Assembly: GCA_024280035.1 (NCBI GenBank)
Contig: JAJRQV010000072.1
Location: 1-46,193 of the forward strand
DNA: 46,193 bases
From: Campylobacterales bacterium
GTDB lineage: Bacteria > Campylobacterota > Campylobacteria > Campylobacterales > Sulfurimonadaceae
Direction of reading: 5' to 3'
Positions 25,938-34,453 of the stretch are shown here, one piece after another (within the stretch, counting starts at the first letter, position 1; every line of letters starts with the position of its first letter). The translations under genes and the position numbers were made by a program. Below the pieces are notes generated by a model, which saw only the letters and a program-made list of their open reading frames with translations, was not told the origin of the DNA and searched no databases.

Positions 25938-26679
25938 AATTTTCACATCACTACTACTTTTAACAGCAGTGGTATTTGCTGAAGCACTTACCCTTTCAGG
26001 GACTATAATCTCAGATAATGAGAAGATGATTACCTCTCGATTTATGGGTTTTGTTACACAGGTAAATGTTTCTGAAGGTGAAAAAGTAAAAAAAGGAACC
26101 GTCCTTTATACCATTGACTCACGTGAAGTTGACTCTGCAACACAACAGGCTGAACTCTCTTTACAGATGTATCAGAACCAATACACCAATGTAAAACTCA
26201 ATCTTGAGCGTCATAAACGCCTTTTGAAAAAAGATATGGTTTCACGTTATGAGGTAGAGAATTTAGAACTTGCCGCAAAAAACTTAGAAGATATGATTTC
26301 AATCGCGAGTGCCAGACTTACAGAGTTTAAAAATCAATACAAATACCTAAGAGTTGAAGCACCCAATGATGGTGTTGTTATTGCAAAACGTATTAAAGTT
26401 GGTGAGATGGCAATGCCAGGAATGCCGGCTATTATTCTTTCTGATTTAAGTCAACTTAAAGTGGCTATTGAAGTTGCAGAAAGTGAATTAGGTCGTCTTT
26501 CACACGGTAAAAAAGTTGAAGTAAACATTCCATCAATGAACTTAAAACTTGCCGGAAGAGTTAATGCAATTATTCCTTCATCAAATCCTATGACCCATAC
26601 CTTTAAGGTCAAAATCTCTATTCAAAAGGGCAATCATAGACTTTACCCAGGTATGTATGCAACGGTGATTATTAAATAA
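25930..26679 (+). CDS. Periplasmic membrane-fusion (HlyD/RND adaptor) protein
   Basis: A 249-residue adaptor with a signal peptide (MTKIFTSLLLLTAVVFA). It has the split lipoyl-like domain (GFVTQVNVSEGEKVKKGTVL and YLRVEAPNDGVVIAKRIKVGE), a helical hairpin between (about 75-130) and a beta-barrel domain (LKVAIEVAESELGRL). It ends at about the barrel with YPGMYATVIIK, so it is shorter than the common 350-400 residues and lacks the membrane-proximal domain. It links the TolC-type channel to the RND pump. The start overlaps the upstream stop by 8 bp. Confidence 0.9.
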   Translation: MTKIFTSLLLLTAVVFAEALTLSGTIISDNEKMITSRFMGFVTQVNVSEGEKVKKGTVLYTIDSREVDSATQQAELSLQMYQNQYTNVKLNLERHKRLLKKDMVSRYEVENLELAAKNLEDMISIASARLTEFKNQYKYLRVEAPNDGVVIAKRIKVGEMAMPGMPAIILSDLSQLKVAIEVAESELGRLSHGKKVEVNIPSMNLKLAGRVNAIIPSSNPMTHTFKVKISIQKGNHRLYPGMYATVIIK

Positions 26680-26712
26680 TGTTTATCTACAATTACAACA
26701 CAGGAAGATCTT

Positions 26713-28302
26713 ATGTCAGATAACAAACCTTATGTCCCTACGGATTATGCAGGAAGGTTAGCTAAAACTTTTATACGTAGCCCACTTACCCCTTTATTAG
26801 GTATCTTTTTGCTAATTTTAGGTTACCTTTCATTGCAAATCATGCCCCGTGAAGAGAACCCTCAGATGGTTGTTTCTGGCTCAACAGTTATCGTGGCACT
26901 TCCAGGTGCTAATGCTAAAGAAGTTGAAAAAATCATTGTTCAACCTTTAGAGAGAAAACTTAAAGAGGTAAAAGGAATTGAGCATATCTATTCTATGGCA
27001 ATGGATAATGTTGCTGTTGTAAATGCAGCCTTTTTTATTGGTGAAGAGAAAGAAGACTCAAATCTAAAAGTATATGATAAGGTTCTTCAAAATATGGACA
27101 TCTTACCTAAGGGTGCGATGCAACCTATTATCAAACCTCTTGATATAGATGTTGATATTCCTATTGTTTCTGTTGCTTTTTATGCTAATAAAAAAGATAT
27201 GCCTGCTTCAGAACTTTATGATAAGGTAAAGGCTATTCAACACCATATTAATGGTCTTGATAATGTTGCAGTAACAGATGTAAAAGGTGGGCACAAGCAC
27301 CAATTCAACATCAAAGTTGATCTTTTTAAACTTTCAGGGTACAACCTCTCTATGGGGCAGATTCTTAAAGCTGTACAGGCCTTATCTTACTCCGTTCCTA
27401 CCATTAAGAATGAGACTAAAGATAATGAAATTGTAATGCTTGGCATTAAAAATGCAATTGATAAGGCAGAAGATATTGGTAATATTATCGTCTCTTCTTA
27501 TATGGGCTCACCCATCTATTTAAAACAAGTTGCCGAGGTTACAAAATCTTATGATATACAAAACTTCAAATCTGCTCAGATCTCTTTGCGAAATAAAGAC
27601 GGGAAATTCACTCCCTTACAAGAGCAGGTAACACTTACCGTCTCAAAACTTCAAGGAACCAATGCTGTTCTTATTTCAGATGCAGTAAAAGAAGAACTTG
27701 AAAAATATAAAGAAGAGATTAACAAGGTGGGTATCTCTTATGTTATTACAAGGAATGATGGTCACAGAGCAGATGAGGCAGTAAATGAGCTTGTTTACCA
27801 CTTAGTTTTATCTATTGTCATTATTGCTATTTTACTAGTTTTTGTTTTAGGATGGAGAGAGTCTTTAATTGTTACCTTTACTGTTCCTGCTATCTTAGCC
27901 GTTACCCTTTTTGTAGCGTATATTACAGGGCAAACCGTCAATAGGATTACACTTTTTGCCTTCTTATTAAGTTTAGGTCTGCTTGTGGATGCTGCTATTA
28001 TTGTCATTGAAAACATTCATAGACACTTTCATTCAAAAGAGGCTCAAACTATGAATACAGATGAGCTAATGATAATGGCGACTGATGAAGTGGGTCCACC
28101 TACAAACATTGCCACCTTAGCGATTATTTTAACTATGGTACCGATGGCATTTGTTGGTCAGATGATGGGACAGTTTATGAAACCTATTCCTGCTAATGTC
28201 CCAGTAGCTCTTGTTGCATCTTTGTTTATTGCTTATATTTTCACCCCTTATTTAGCAACACGTTTACTTAAAAAACCTCATCATAAAGAGGAGGAGCACT
28301 AA
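26713..28302 (+). CDS. RND efflux pump, N-terminal half (six helices)
   Basis: A 529-residue protein equal to the first half of an RND pump of about 1,050 residues. It has helix 1 (LTPLLGIFLLILGYLSLQIM), the first large periplasmic loop (LPGANAKEVEKIIVQPLERK; YDKVLQNMDILPKGAMQP), then helices 2-6 in the last 170 residues. The helix 4 proton-relay motif is LLVDAAIIVIENI: Asp426 matches AcrB Asp407, but the neighbouring Asp408 is Ala427. The protein stops just after helix 6 (TPYLATRLLKK), exactly where the internal repeat of RND pumps ends. GGAAGATCTT precedes the ATG. Its TAA shares one base with the next ATG (TAATG). Confidence 0.92.
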   Translation: MSDNKPYVPTDYAGRLAKTFIRSPLTPLLGIFLLILGYLSLQIMPREENPQMVVSGSTVIVALPGANAKEVEKIIVQPLERKLKEVKGIEHIYSMAMDNVAVVNAAFFIGEEKEDSNLKVYDKVLQNMDILPKGAMQPIIKPLDIDVDIPIVSVAFYANKKDMPASELYDKVKAIQHHINGLDNVAVTDVKGGHKHQFNIKVDLFKLSGYNLSMGQILKAVQALSYSVPTIKNETKDNEIVMLGIKNAIDKAEDIGNIIVSSYMGSPIYLKQVAEVTKSYDIQNFKSAQISLRNKDGKFTPLQEQVTLTVSKLQGTNAVLISDAVKEELEKYKEEINKVGISYVITRNDGHRADEAVNELVYHLVLSIVIIAILLVFVLGWRESLIVTFTVPAILAVTLFVAYITGQTVNRITLFAFLLSLGLLVDAAIIVIENIHRHFHSKEAQTMNTDELMIMATDEVGPPTNIATLAIILTMVPMAFVGQMMGQFMKPIPANVPVALVASLFIAYIFTPYLATRLLKKPHHKEEEH

Positions 28303-29972
28303 TGTTTAAAAAATTCGAAAATGCTGTTTATAATGGCTTAAATAGTAAAGGTAAAAAAACTTTTATTCTTTTAGGGACTCTTTTAGGTTTTATTTTATCA
28401 TTAATGATGATTCCTTCTGAACTTGTTTTAGCAAAGATGCTTCCGGGTAAGAACAGCGATACTTTTAATATTTATATTGACCTTCCAACGGGTTCATCAA
28501 TTGCTCAGACTCAAGTCGTTAGCAACTGTGTTGTTAATTATGTGCAACAAGAAAAAGATGTACGTGATACAGAGGTCTTTTTAGGAATGGGAAGCCCCTT
28601 AGACTTTGCTGGATTAATTAAAGGCTCTCAATTTAAAAACTCCGAAAATGTTGCAGAAATTGTCCTTAACTTAAGTCCAAAACACCATAGAAAAGAGCCT
28701 TCATACTTAATGGTTCAACGTATGCGTAATGTGATTCAAAAAGGCTGTGATATTAATGGTGCTAAAATATCTTTTGTTGAACCTCCTGCAGGGCCTCCTG
28801 TTATGGCAGCTATTGTTGCAGAAGTTTATGGTAATAATGCAGAAGGAATTCGTCACCTTGCTAAGAAAATTGAAAATGTTTTTTCACATACTAAAGGTCT
28901 TGTTGATATTGATATTATGCAAGATGACATTTATGATAAGTTTGAAGTAAAAGTTGACAGCATTAAGATTGCACGTTCAGGTCTAAATGTAAAACAAGTT
29001 AATGACATCTTATATCTCGCTTTTGAGGGCATGGAAATAGCCGTAAAAAATTCACCTATTTATGATGACCAGATTCCTATCTTTTTAACCCTTTCATCAA
29101 AAACAAAGGACTTTACGAACAAGAGTAAGATGGCAATTCAGTCAAAAATGGCATCTTTGAAACTAATGAATACACGGGGCATGATGGTTCCTATCACTGA
29201 AGTAGTTAGTATTTCTGCTGTTAAATCTAATCCAATGATTATGGCAAAAAACCTTCATCAGATGGTTAATGTTATGGCAGAAACAGATATGGTTTCTCAA
29301 GTTTATCCACTGATGGACGCACGTAATGAAATTATTAACACCTTTAGTGATGCGTATGAAATTTCGAAAATCGGTCTGTTTAATCTTGAACTTAAAGATA
29401 AAAAAACAGCAAAAGTGTACCAACTTATTTGGGATGGTGAGATGGAAGTCACTTTAGACACCTTTGTTGAATTAGGTGCTGCTTTTATTGCTGCACTCGT
29501 TTTAATATTTTTGCTAATGGTAGTGTATTACAAAAGTTTTAAACTCTCCGGTATTATTCTTATAGGAAGTTTTTTATCTATTATTGGCGTCATTGTAGGT
29601 CATTTTATTATGGATGTTTTTATTGAAGGAACCTTTTTCTTAACGGCAACCTCACTTATTGGTTTTATTGCTTTAATTGGGATTTCCTCACGTAATTCTC
29701 TTTTACTTATTGACTTTACAAAGTCTTTAATGATTGAGAAAGGAATGGGGCAAAAAGCGGCTATCGCCTTTGCTACGGCAACACGGGCTAAACCTATCTT
29801 CTTAACTGCTGTGGCTATTATCCTTGCGTCTACTCTACTCGCTTCTGATGCCGTATTTGGTGGTTTAGGGGTTTCTCTTATTTTTGGAACGATTGCAGCA
29901 GTAGTTGCCTCACTTATTGTTGTCCCAATTTTAATGGACAACAGTAATTTACAAGAAGAGTTTAATAAATAA
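28302..29972 (+). CDS. RND efflux pump, C-terminal half (six helices)
   Basis: A 556-residue protein that begins with a short cytoplasmic segment (MFKKFENAVYNGLN) and helix 7, then the second periplasmic loop (ISFVEPPAGPPVMAAIVAEV) and helices 8-12. The helix 10 position equivalent to AcrB Lys940 is Arg464 in GISSRNSLLLIDF. It starts in a different frame from the first half with a TAATG overlap, so translational coupling should give equal amounts. The two halves would have to assemble in the membrane. Fission of an ancestral single gene, or a frameshift at the junction, are the alternatives; the clean start and position at the domain boundary favour real fission. Substrate is unknown. Confidence 0.92.
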   Translation: MFKKFENAVYNGLNSKGKKTFILLGTLLGFILSLMMIPSELVLAKMLPGKNSDTFNIYIDLPTGSSIAQTQVVSNCVVNYVQQEKDVRDTEVFLGMGSPLDFAGLIKGSQFKNSENVAEIVLNLSPKHHRKEPSYLMVQRMRNVIQKGCDINGAKISFVEPPAGPPVMAAIVAEVYGNNAEGIRHLAKKIENVFSHTKGLVDIDIMQDDIYDKFEVKVDSIKIARSGLNVKQVNDILYLAFEGMEIAVKNSPIYDDQIPIFLTLSSKTKDFTNKSKMAIQSKMASLKLMNTRGMMVPITEVVSISAVKSNPMIMAKNLHQMVNVMAETDMVSQVYPLMDARNEIINTFSDAYEISKIGLFNLELKDKKTAKVYQLIWDGEMEVTLDTFVELGAAFIAALVLIFLLMVVYYKSFKLSGIILIGSFLSIIGVIVGHFIMDVFIEGTFFLTATSLIGFIALIGISSRNSLLLIDFTKSLMIEKGMGQKAAIAFATATRAKPIFLTAVAIILASTLLASDAVFGGLGVSLIFGTIAAVVASLIVVPILMDNSNLQEEFNK

Positions 29973-29981
29973 ACTCTTCTT
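29953..29981 (+). terminator. Perfect 12-bp hairpin overlapping the end of the efflux operon
   Basis: AAGAAGAGTTTA (29953-29964), loop ATAAA, then TAAACTCTTCTT (29970-29981). The stop codon of the second RND half lies in the 3' arm. The 3' arm is pyrimidine-rich and runs into CACATTTC. Likely the operon's intrinsic terminator or a 3' end stabiliser. Confidence 0.6.
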
Positions 29982-30140
29982 CACATTTCATAAGACTATA
30001 TTTATAAAGTTTATAAAATAATCTCTTCTGCAGCTGTTATTCTTTATTCCAATTTGAAAATCGTCTTCAGTTAAGGGGAAAATTACAGACTTCAAGTCTT
30101 ATTCCTCTTGTATAACCTATACCTATTCAATTAGAAATTT

Positions 30141-31190
30141 TTAAAAACTGTAAATTATGCCTACAGTAGCCACATAAAGGGATTGATCATAAAAGTCAAT
30201 ATCTGAATCGCCCTTCGCTATAAAAGCATTTGCATTTAAAGACCAATGTTTCCAATTAAACACCTGTTTGTAGCTTACATTAATACCTAGATTTACTAAG
30301 TTAGTATCTTGTTTTTTTTGAAAAATAGGATTTTCTTTATTATAAAAAGCCTTTCCAAATGAGACTAAACTTGCTACTGTCCATTTTTGATTAATAAAGG
30401 CATAGCTAAGCTTCAAATCAGCCCTTGTATAATCTCGAGCCTCTCCATCTCTATTATCATCTGTAAATTTAATCGAAGGGATTAAAAAGTGTGACGGGTT
30501 TATATGCCAAGTATATAAACCTTCTATAGAGACCATATTCCCTTCACGTTCAAGAAGTGTTTGTTGTGCTGAAGTGATATACACTTCACCATTTGTACCT
30601 GCAGAAGTACCTGCATTAGCATTATCAATTAAAGATATTCCATTTCTATCCGTATCAAATTCAAACTTTCTTGCACGCACATCAACTTCAAAATTCGAAT
30701 CCATTATGCTTTCCCACTTAAACCCAAACCCTTTTGAAGTTCTGTCTGTTGAAGTACGTTCGTTTCCTATTAAAAGAGGGTCTTCCCAGACCTGCGTTGG
30801 TGTGGTTGAAAATAAAAAACGTATACCTAAAATACCAACACCCTCAAACTGATGTCGTGCTCCCATTGCTAAACTCATATCAAATCGTAAAAAATCTTCT
30901 AAACTATTACCGGCAAAAAGTTCTGTTTTTTTATCCTCTAGGGTATATTGTACCGTACCTGTTAACATAGGAAGAAAACCTGATTCCGTCTTTGCGGAAG
31001 ATCTATCTTGAATTGTTTTATGATCCAAATCAAGTATCTTAAGCCCTGAAATCTCAGAACTTTCATACGAAATTCCACCCCCACCCATAAGTGCAAATCC
31101 GCTCCAACCTGCCTCTTTTTTCATCGGTTCTAATGCCATTAAAGACGAAACTATTAATGACGTACTTAGTAATATTTTTACTATTTTCAT
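30141..31190 (-). CDS. Outer-membrane beta-barrel protein, DUF2860-like
   Basis: A 349-residue protein with a signal peptide (MKIVKILLSTSLIVSSLMAL), alternating amphipathic strands through its length and a terminal Phe (VGIIYSF), typical of outer-membrane barrels. Segments such as LFAGNSLEDFLRFDMSLAMG and TTPTQVWEDPLLIGNERTST resemble DUF2860 proteins known from Vibrio and relatives. Function is unknown. It lies 22 bp downstream of the interrupted pepN and may share its transcript. Confidence 0.75.
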   Translation of the reverse strand: MKIVKILLSTSLIVSSLMALEPMKKEAGWSGFALMGGGGISYESSEISGLKILDLDHKTIQDRSSAKTESGFLPMLTGTVQYTLEDKKTELFAGNSLEDFLRFDMSLAMGARHQFEGVGILGIRFLFSTTPTQVWEDPLLIGNERTSTDRTSKGFGFKWESIMDSNFEVDVRARKFEFDTDRNGISLIDNANAGTSAGTNGEVYITSAQQTLLEREGNMVSIEGLYTWHINPSHFLIPSIKFTDDNRDGEARDYTRADLKLSYAFINQKWTVASLVSFGKAFYNKENPIFQKKQDTNLVNLGINVSYKQVFNWKHWSLNANAFIAKGDSDIDFYDQSLYVATVGIIYSF

Positions 31191-31212
31191 CTTATTTCCT
31201 CATCCATTTATC

Positions 31213-32766
31213 TTAGCCTAAAATCTTTGAAACTATCTCATACACATTTTTAGACAGGTCTTTAGTATTAACAATCTTTTTTAACTCAATTTTCATTAAT
31301 GCCTTCGCCTTATCATTAAGTTTTCCATAATCTTTAAACACACCCGAAAGCCCTGAAGCAATTTGAGGATTCAGTTTATCAAGCTCTAAGACCTTATCCG
31401 CAATAAAGGTATATCCACTTCCATCAAGTGCATGAAAATGTAAAGAGTTTCTTGCAAATGAACCAATCAGTGAACGTACAAGGTTAGGTACTTTGATATC
31501 AAAAACCTCATCTTCTAAAAGTTTTTTAACATTTTCAGGTGTCTCTTTAAGTTCAGATGAGGCGATTACAGCTAAGTACTTATTCATTACGAGCGTATTA
31601 TTTTTATATTTATTATAAAAATCTGCCAATGCCTCTTTTTTCCCATCACCTCTTGAGTTTGATAAAACAGTTAAAGCAGAGAGTTTATCTGTCATATTAT
31701 TAGCATTTTTATATTGCTCTATCGCAAGGGTCTCATCTTTAAGTGAACCAAGGTAAGATAAAAGGGTGTTTTTAAGTTTTCTTCTCGCAATTTCATCTGA
31801 ATTGACTTCATACTCTTTATTAATATTTAATCGATCATACACCACACGTATATCAGCACCATATTCTCGAACTATCTCACGTTTTAAAAAGTTTCTTGCC
31901 ATATAAATAGCTTCAATATCTAAAACCTTTCTTGTTTGCATTAACATTGTGACAGACGGCAGCGTTAGCATATCTGCTTTTAAAGAGTTATCAATACGCT
32001 TATCATTAAGTACAGCTATAAAAGCATTAGCATAACTTTCACTCCCTTTCATGGGAGCATTATATTCAAGTGCATTAATCAGTTTACTCAACACCATTGT
32101 TGCTAGGGTTTGAGAAGCTTCAAAACGGTTAAATTCATCAGAATCAAAAGCCATTAAAAACGCATATTCATCAAAAGAGTAAGGCGTATTTAACTTAATA
32201 GGTGCTGAAAAATTTTGATTTAAAGAGAGGATAGGTGCCTCTAGTATCTCCTGAAAAACAAATTTTTGTTTCTCTTGTGAAATCAGAATAATTCCCCTGT
32301 CTATTAAGGCTTGATTTTTATCTTTTAACTTTAAAGTCAGCTTTTTTCCTTTTGCATCTAAAATAGCTAGTTTAAAAGGGAAAAAGTATGGTTTTTGATT
32401 GGTCTGTGTAGGTGAAAAGAAGGATTGCGTTAAACTGAGTTCTAAACTTCTCTTGTCTTCATTATAAATAGTTTTAACATCAACCTCAGGCGTACCTGAT
32501 TGAGAGTACCAAAGTTTAAAGTGTTCTAAATCAAATCCTGAGGCTTCTTGCATAGCCCAGAGGAAATCCTCTGTTCTTACGGCTTGTCCATCAAATGTTT
32601 TAAAATATAGATCCATTCCTTTTCTAAATGAGTTTTCACCAATTATCGTATGAATCATGCGAATAACCTCAGCACCTTTTTCATAAATGGTGGCTGTATA
32701 GAAGTTATTTATCTGCATATATGACTCCGGTTTAATAGGGTGTGATGTAGGGCTTGCATCTTCCAC
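31213..32766 (-). CDS. pepN: Aminopeptidase N, C-terminal fragment after an in-frame stop
   Basis: A 517-codon frame opening at a GTG, encoding the C-terminal part of the M1 aminopeptidase PepN. It carries the end of the catalytic domain with FYTATIYEKGAEVIRMIHT (including the Tyr that stabilises the transition state), YSQSGTPEVDV, and the helical C-terminal domains. It is in the same frame as the N-terminal fragment; 24 codons upstream are also open and read FSADLNSRSVQRIADVKALQ, normal PepN sequence. Only one TAA codon (32839-32841) separates the two. Without the N-terminal metal site this part alone would be inactive. Confidence 0.9.
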   Translation of the reverse strand: MEDASPTSHPIKPESYMQINNFYTATIYEKGAEVIRMIHTIIGENSFRKGMDLYFKTFDGQAVRTEDFLWAMQEASGFDLEHFKLWYSQSGTPEVDVKTIYNEDKRSLELSLTQSFFSPTQTNQKPYFFPFKLAILDAKGKKLTLKLKDKNQALIDRGIILISQEKQKFVFQEILEAPILSLNQNFSAPIKLNTPYSFDEYAFLMAFDSDEFNRFEASQTLATMVLSKLINALEYNAPMKGSESYANAFIAVLNDKRIDNSLKADMLTLPSVTMLMQTRKVLDIEAIYMARNFLKREIVREYGADIRVVYDRLNINKEYEVNSDEIARRKLKNTLLSYLGSLKDETLAIEQYKNANNMTDKLSALTVLSNSRGDGKKEALADFYNKYKNNTLVMNKYLAVIASSELKETPENVKKLLEDEVFDIKVPNLVRSLIGSFARNSLHFHALDGSGYTFIADKVLELDKLNPQIASGLSGVFKDYGKLNDKAKALMKIELKKIVNTKDLSKNVYEIVSKILG

Positions 32767-32838
32767 AAATTGACGTTCTTGCAGAGCTTTAACATCAGCA
32801 ATTCTTTGTACCGAACGAGAGTTTAAATCTGCTGAAAA

Positions 32839-33825
32839 TTATTGATCTCTAAAAACAGTAAGCCCTTCTTTAAGGGTTAATTGGAACCAATCTCTACAGG
32901 TGATTCGGTTTCCTGTCCAGTTATGAAAATATTCATGTCCTATCACGGACTCAATCCCCATAAAGTTTGAATCTGTTGCTGTGTCTGCTGAGGCTAAAAC
33001 ATAATGTGAGTTAAAAACATTAAGCCCCTTGTTTTCCATAGCCCCCATATTAAAGGAGTCTACAGCAACAATGTTATAGATTTCTAAATCATATTCACGT
33101 CCAAAACGATCTTCATCCCATTTCATTGAATTTTTTAATGACTCCATTGCAAAAGAGCATTTTTCTTCATTTCCTTTATCACAATAAATATTCAGTTCTA
33201 TCTCCTTCTTATTCATCGTGATAAAAGAATCATTAACCTTGCCTAAGTCACCTGCTACTAAGGCATATAGATAAGAAGGTTTTGGAAAAGGGTCTTTCCA
33301 GAGTGCATAATGTTTGCCCTCTTGTAAACTCCCCTTTTCGACTAAGTTTCCATTTGATAAAAGTACAGGATATTTTTCTTTGTCGGCAATAATTTTTGTT
33401 GAATACACAGACATAATATCGGGTCTATCAATAAAATAAGTAATACGTCTAAACCCTTCTGGTTCATTTTGTGTACAAAATATTCCTGATGATTTATACA
33501 AACCATCTAATGCTGTATTTGCTTCGGGATTAATAACATTCGTTATTTCTAAAATAAAGTTTTCACTGAGTTTATGCAGTGTTAAGGAAAAATTATCAAG
33601 TTCATATTCACTCTTATGAAGTTCACGTCCATCCAATACCACCGACTGTAATTGAAGTTCTTCACCATTTAAGACTAAAGACTCATCTTCATTTCCATGA
33701 CGTTCTATAACCATAGTGTTTTTCACAACCGTAACTGTATCATCTAAGTTAAATTCTAAATCAACTATTCTAATCTCAAAAGCGGGTTTTTTATAATCTT
33801 TTACATAGACTTTATTCATACTCAT
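32839..33825 (-). CDS. pepN: Aminopeptidase N, N-terminal fragment (metal site), truncated by TAA
   Basis: A 328-residue fragment with the beta-sandwich domain, the substrate motif GAMENKG, the zinc motif HEYFH and the third zinc ligand Glu in TLKEGLTVFRDQ. It then meets TAA where intact PepN proteins have a Glu or Gln (E. coli: FRDQEF). Reading through gives one 870-codon gene over 31213-33825, the same length as E. coli PepN. PepN is the main broad-specificity aminopeptidase of many proteobacteria. The start overlaps the upstream gene's stop by 4 bp (ATGA). A real nonsense mutation and a base-call error are both possible. Confidence 0.9.
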   Translation of the reverse strand: MSMNKVYVKDYKKPAFEIRIVDLEFNLDDTVTVVKNTMVIERHGNEDESLVLNGEELQLQSVVLDGRELHKSEYELDNFSLTLHKLSENFILEITNVINPEANTALDGLYKSSGIFCTQNEPEGFRRITYFIDRPDIMSVYSTKIIADKEKYPVLLSNGNLVEKGSLQEGKHYALWKDPFPKPSYLYALVAGDLGKVNDSFITMNKKEIELNIYCDKGNEEKCSFAMESLKNSMKWDEDRFGREYDLEIYNIVAVDSFNMGAMENKGLNVFNSHYVLASADTATDSNFMGIESVIGHEYFHNWTGNRITCRDWFQLTLKEGLTVFRDQ

Positions 33826-34325
33826 TTTATCTTCTCCAAAACTTCTTCTAAATTTCCATTAATTATTCTTGTTGACTCTGTAATCATTAGATTAAACATA
33901 CCTTCAAAGTCTTCTATCATTAGACCCTTTCCATCTAACCAAACACCTTCTGTGTTTTTGCAATTTTCATCACAGGCTTTTGTCTTTTCAAGCATGCTTT
34001 CTCTTGAATCCACATACACATACACCGCTTTACCCAAGGCAACCCCATAACCTATTTCAAACACCGTTCCTGCATCAGGCTCCCCATGTCTAAAAGCATT
34101 TAGGTTAACACATAAGATATCACTTTGTTTAATAAGTTCAATATTAGCCTCATAAATAACGCGACGCAGTTTCTCTTTTGAAAGGCTGAAATCTATTTCA
34201 TTATCTAAGGGGGCTAAACCTATAAAACCATACTTATCACAAAGTGCTTTTTTTTCATTTAAAATTTCTACTGCATTGGTATAAAAAACATCAAATCCAG
34301 CAAGGTATATTTTCTTCTTTTTCAT
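33822..34325 (-). CDS. Nucleoside 2-deoxyribosyltransferase-like protein
   Basis: A 167-residue protein of the nucleoside 2-deoxyribosyltransferase fold: IYLAGFDVFYTNAVEIL at the start (substrate loop), SDILCVNLNAFRHGEPDAGT and VFEIGYGVALGKAVYVY with the Glu used as nucleophile. These enzymes swap bases on deoxynucleosides or hydrolyse the bond. It overlaps pepN by 4 bp and heads the transcript with pepN and the outer-membrane protein. It diverges from the EAL/HDOD gene across a 128-bp gap. Actual substrate is not evident. Confidence 0.85.
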   Translation of the reverse strand: MKKKKIYLAGFDVFYTNAVEILNEKKALCDKYGFIGLAPLDNEIDFSLSKEKLRRVIYEANIELIKQSDILCVNLNAFRHGEPDAGTVFEIGYGVALGKAVYVYVDSRESMLEKTKACDENCKNTEGVWLDGKGLMIEDFEGMFNLMITESTRIINGNLEEVLEKIK

Positions 34326-34453
34326 ACGCGATTGTAACGCATAAAGATATATTTTACTATAAAGTCTAATTTATGGACTAAACATTGCTTTTATAAGATG
34401 AAAACAGTAAGATAAACATAAAGAAACAGTATCTATTTATATAAAGAGGCATA

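Noticed and set aside
29600-29941. 113-codon minus-strand ORF opposite the second RND half
   Set aside because: Antisense shadow of a clear membrane-protein frame; no independent start signal or homology seen.
26713-29972. Treating the split RND pump as a simple frameshift pseudogene
   Set aside because: The break falls exactly at the repeat boundary with a proper overlapping start, unlike the mid-domain breaks in pta and pepN; not fully excluded.
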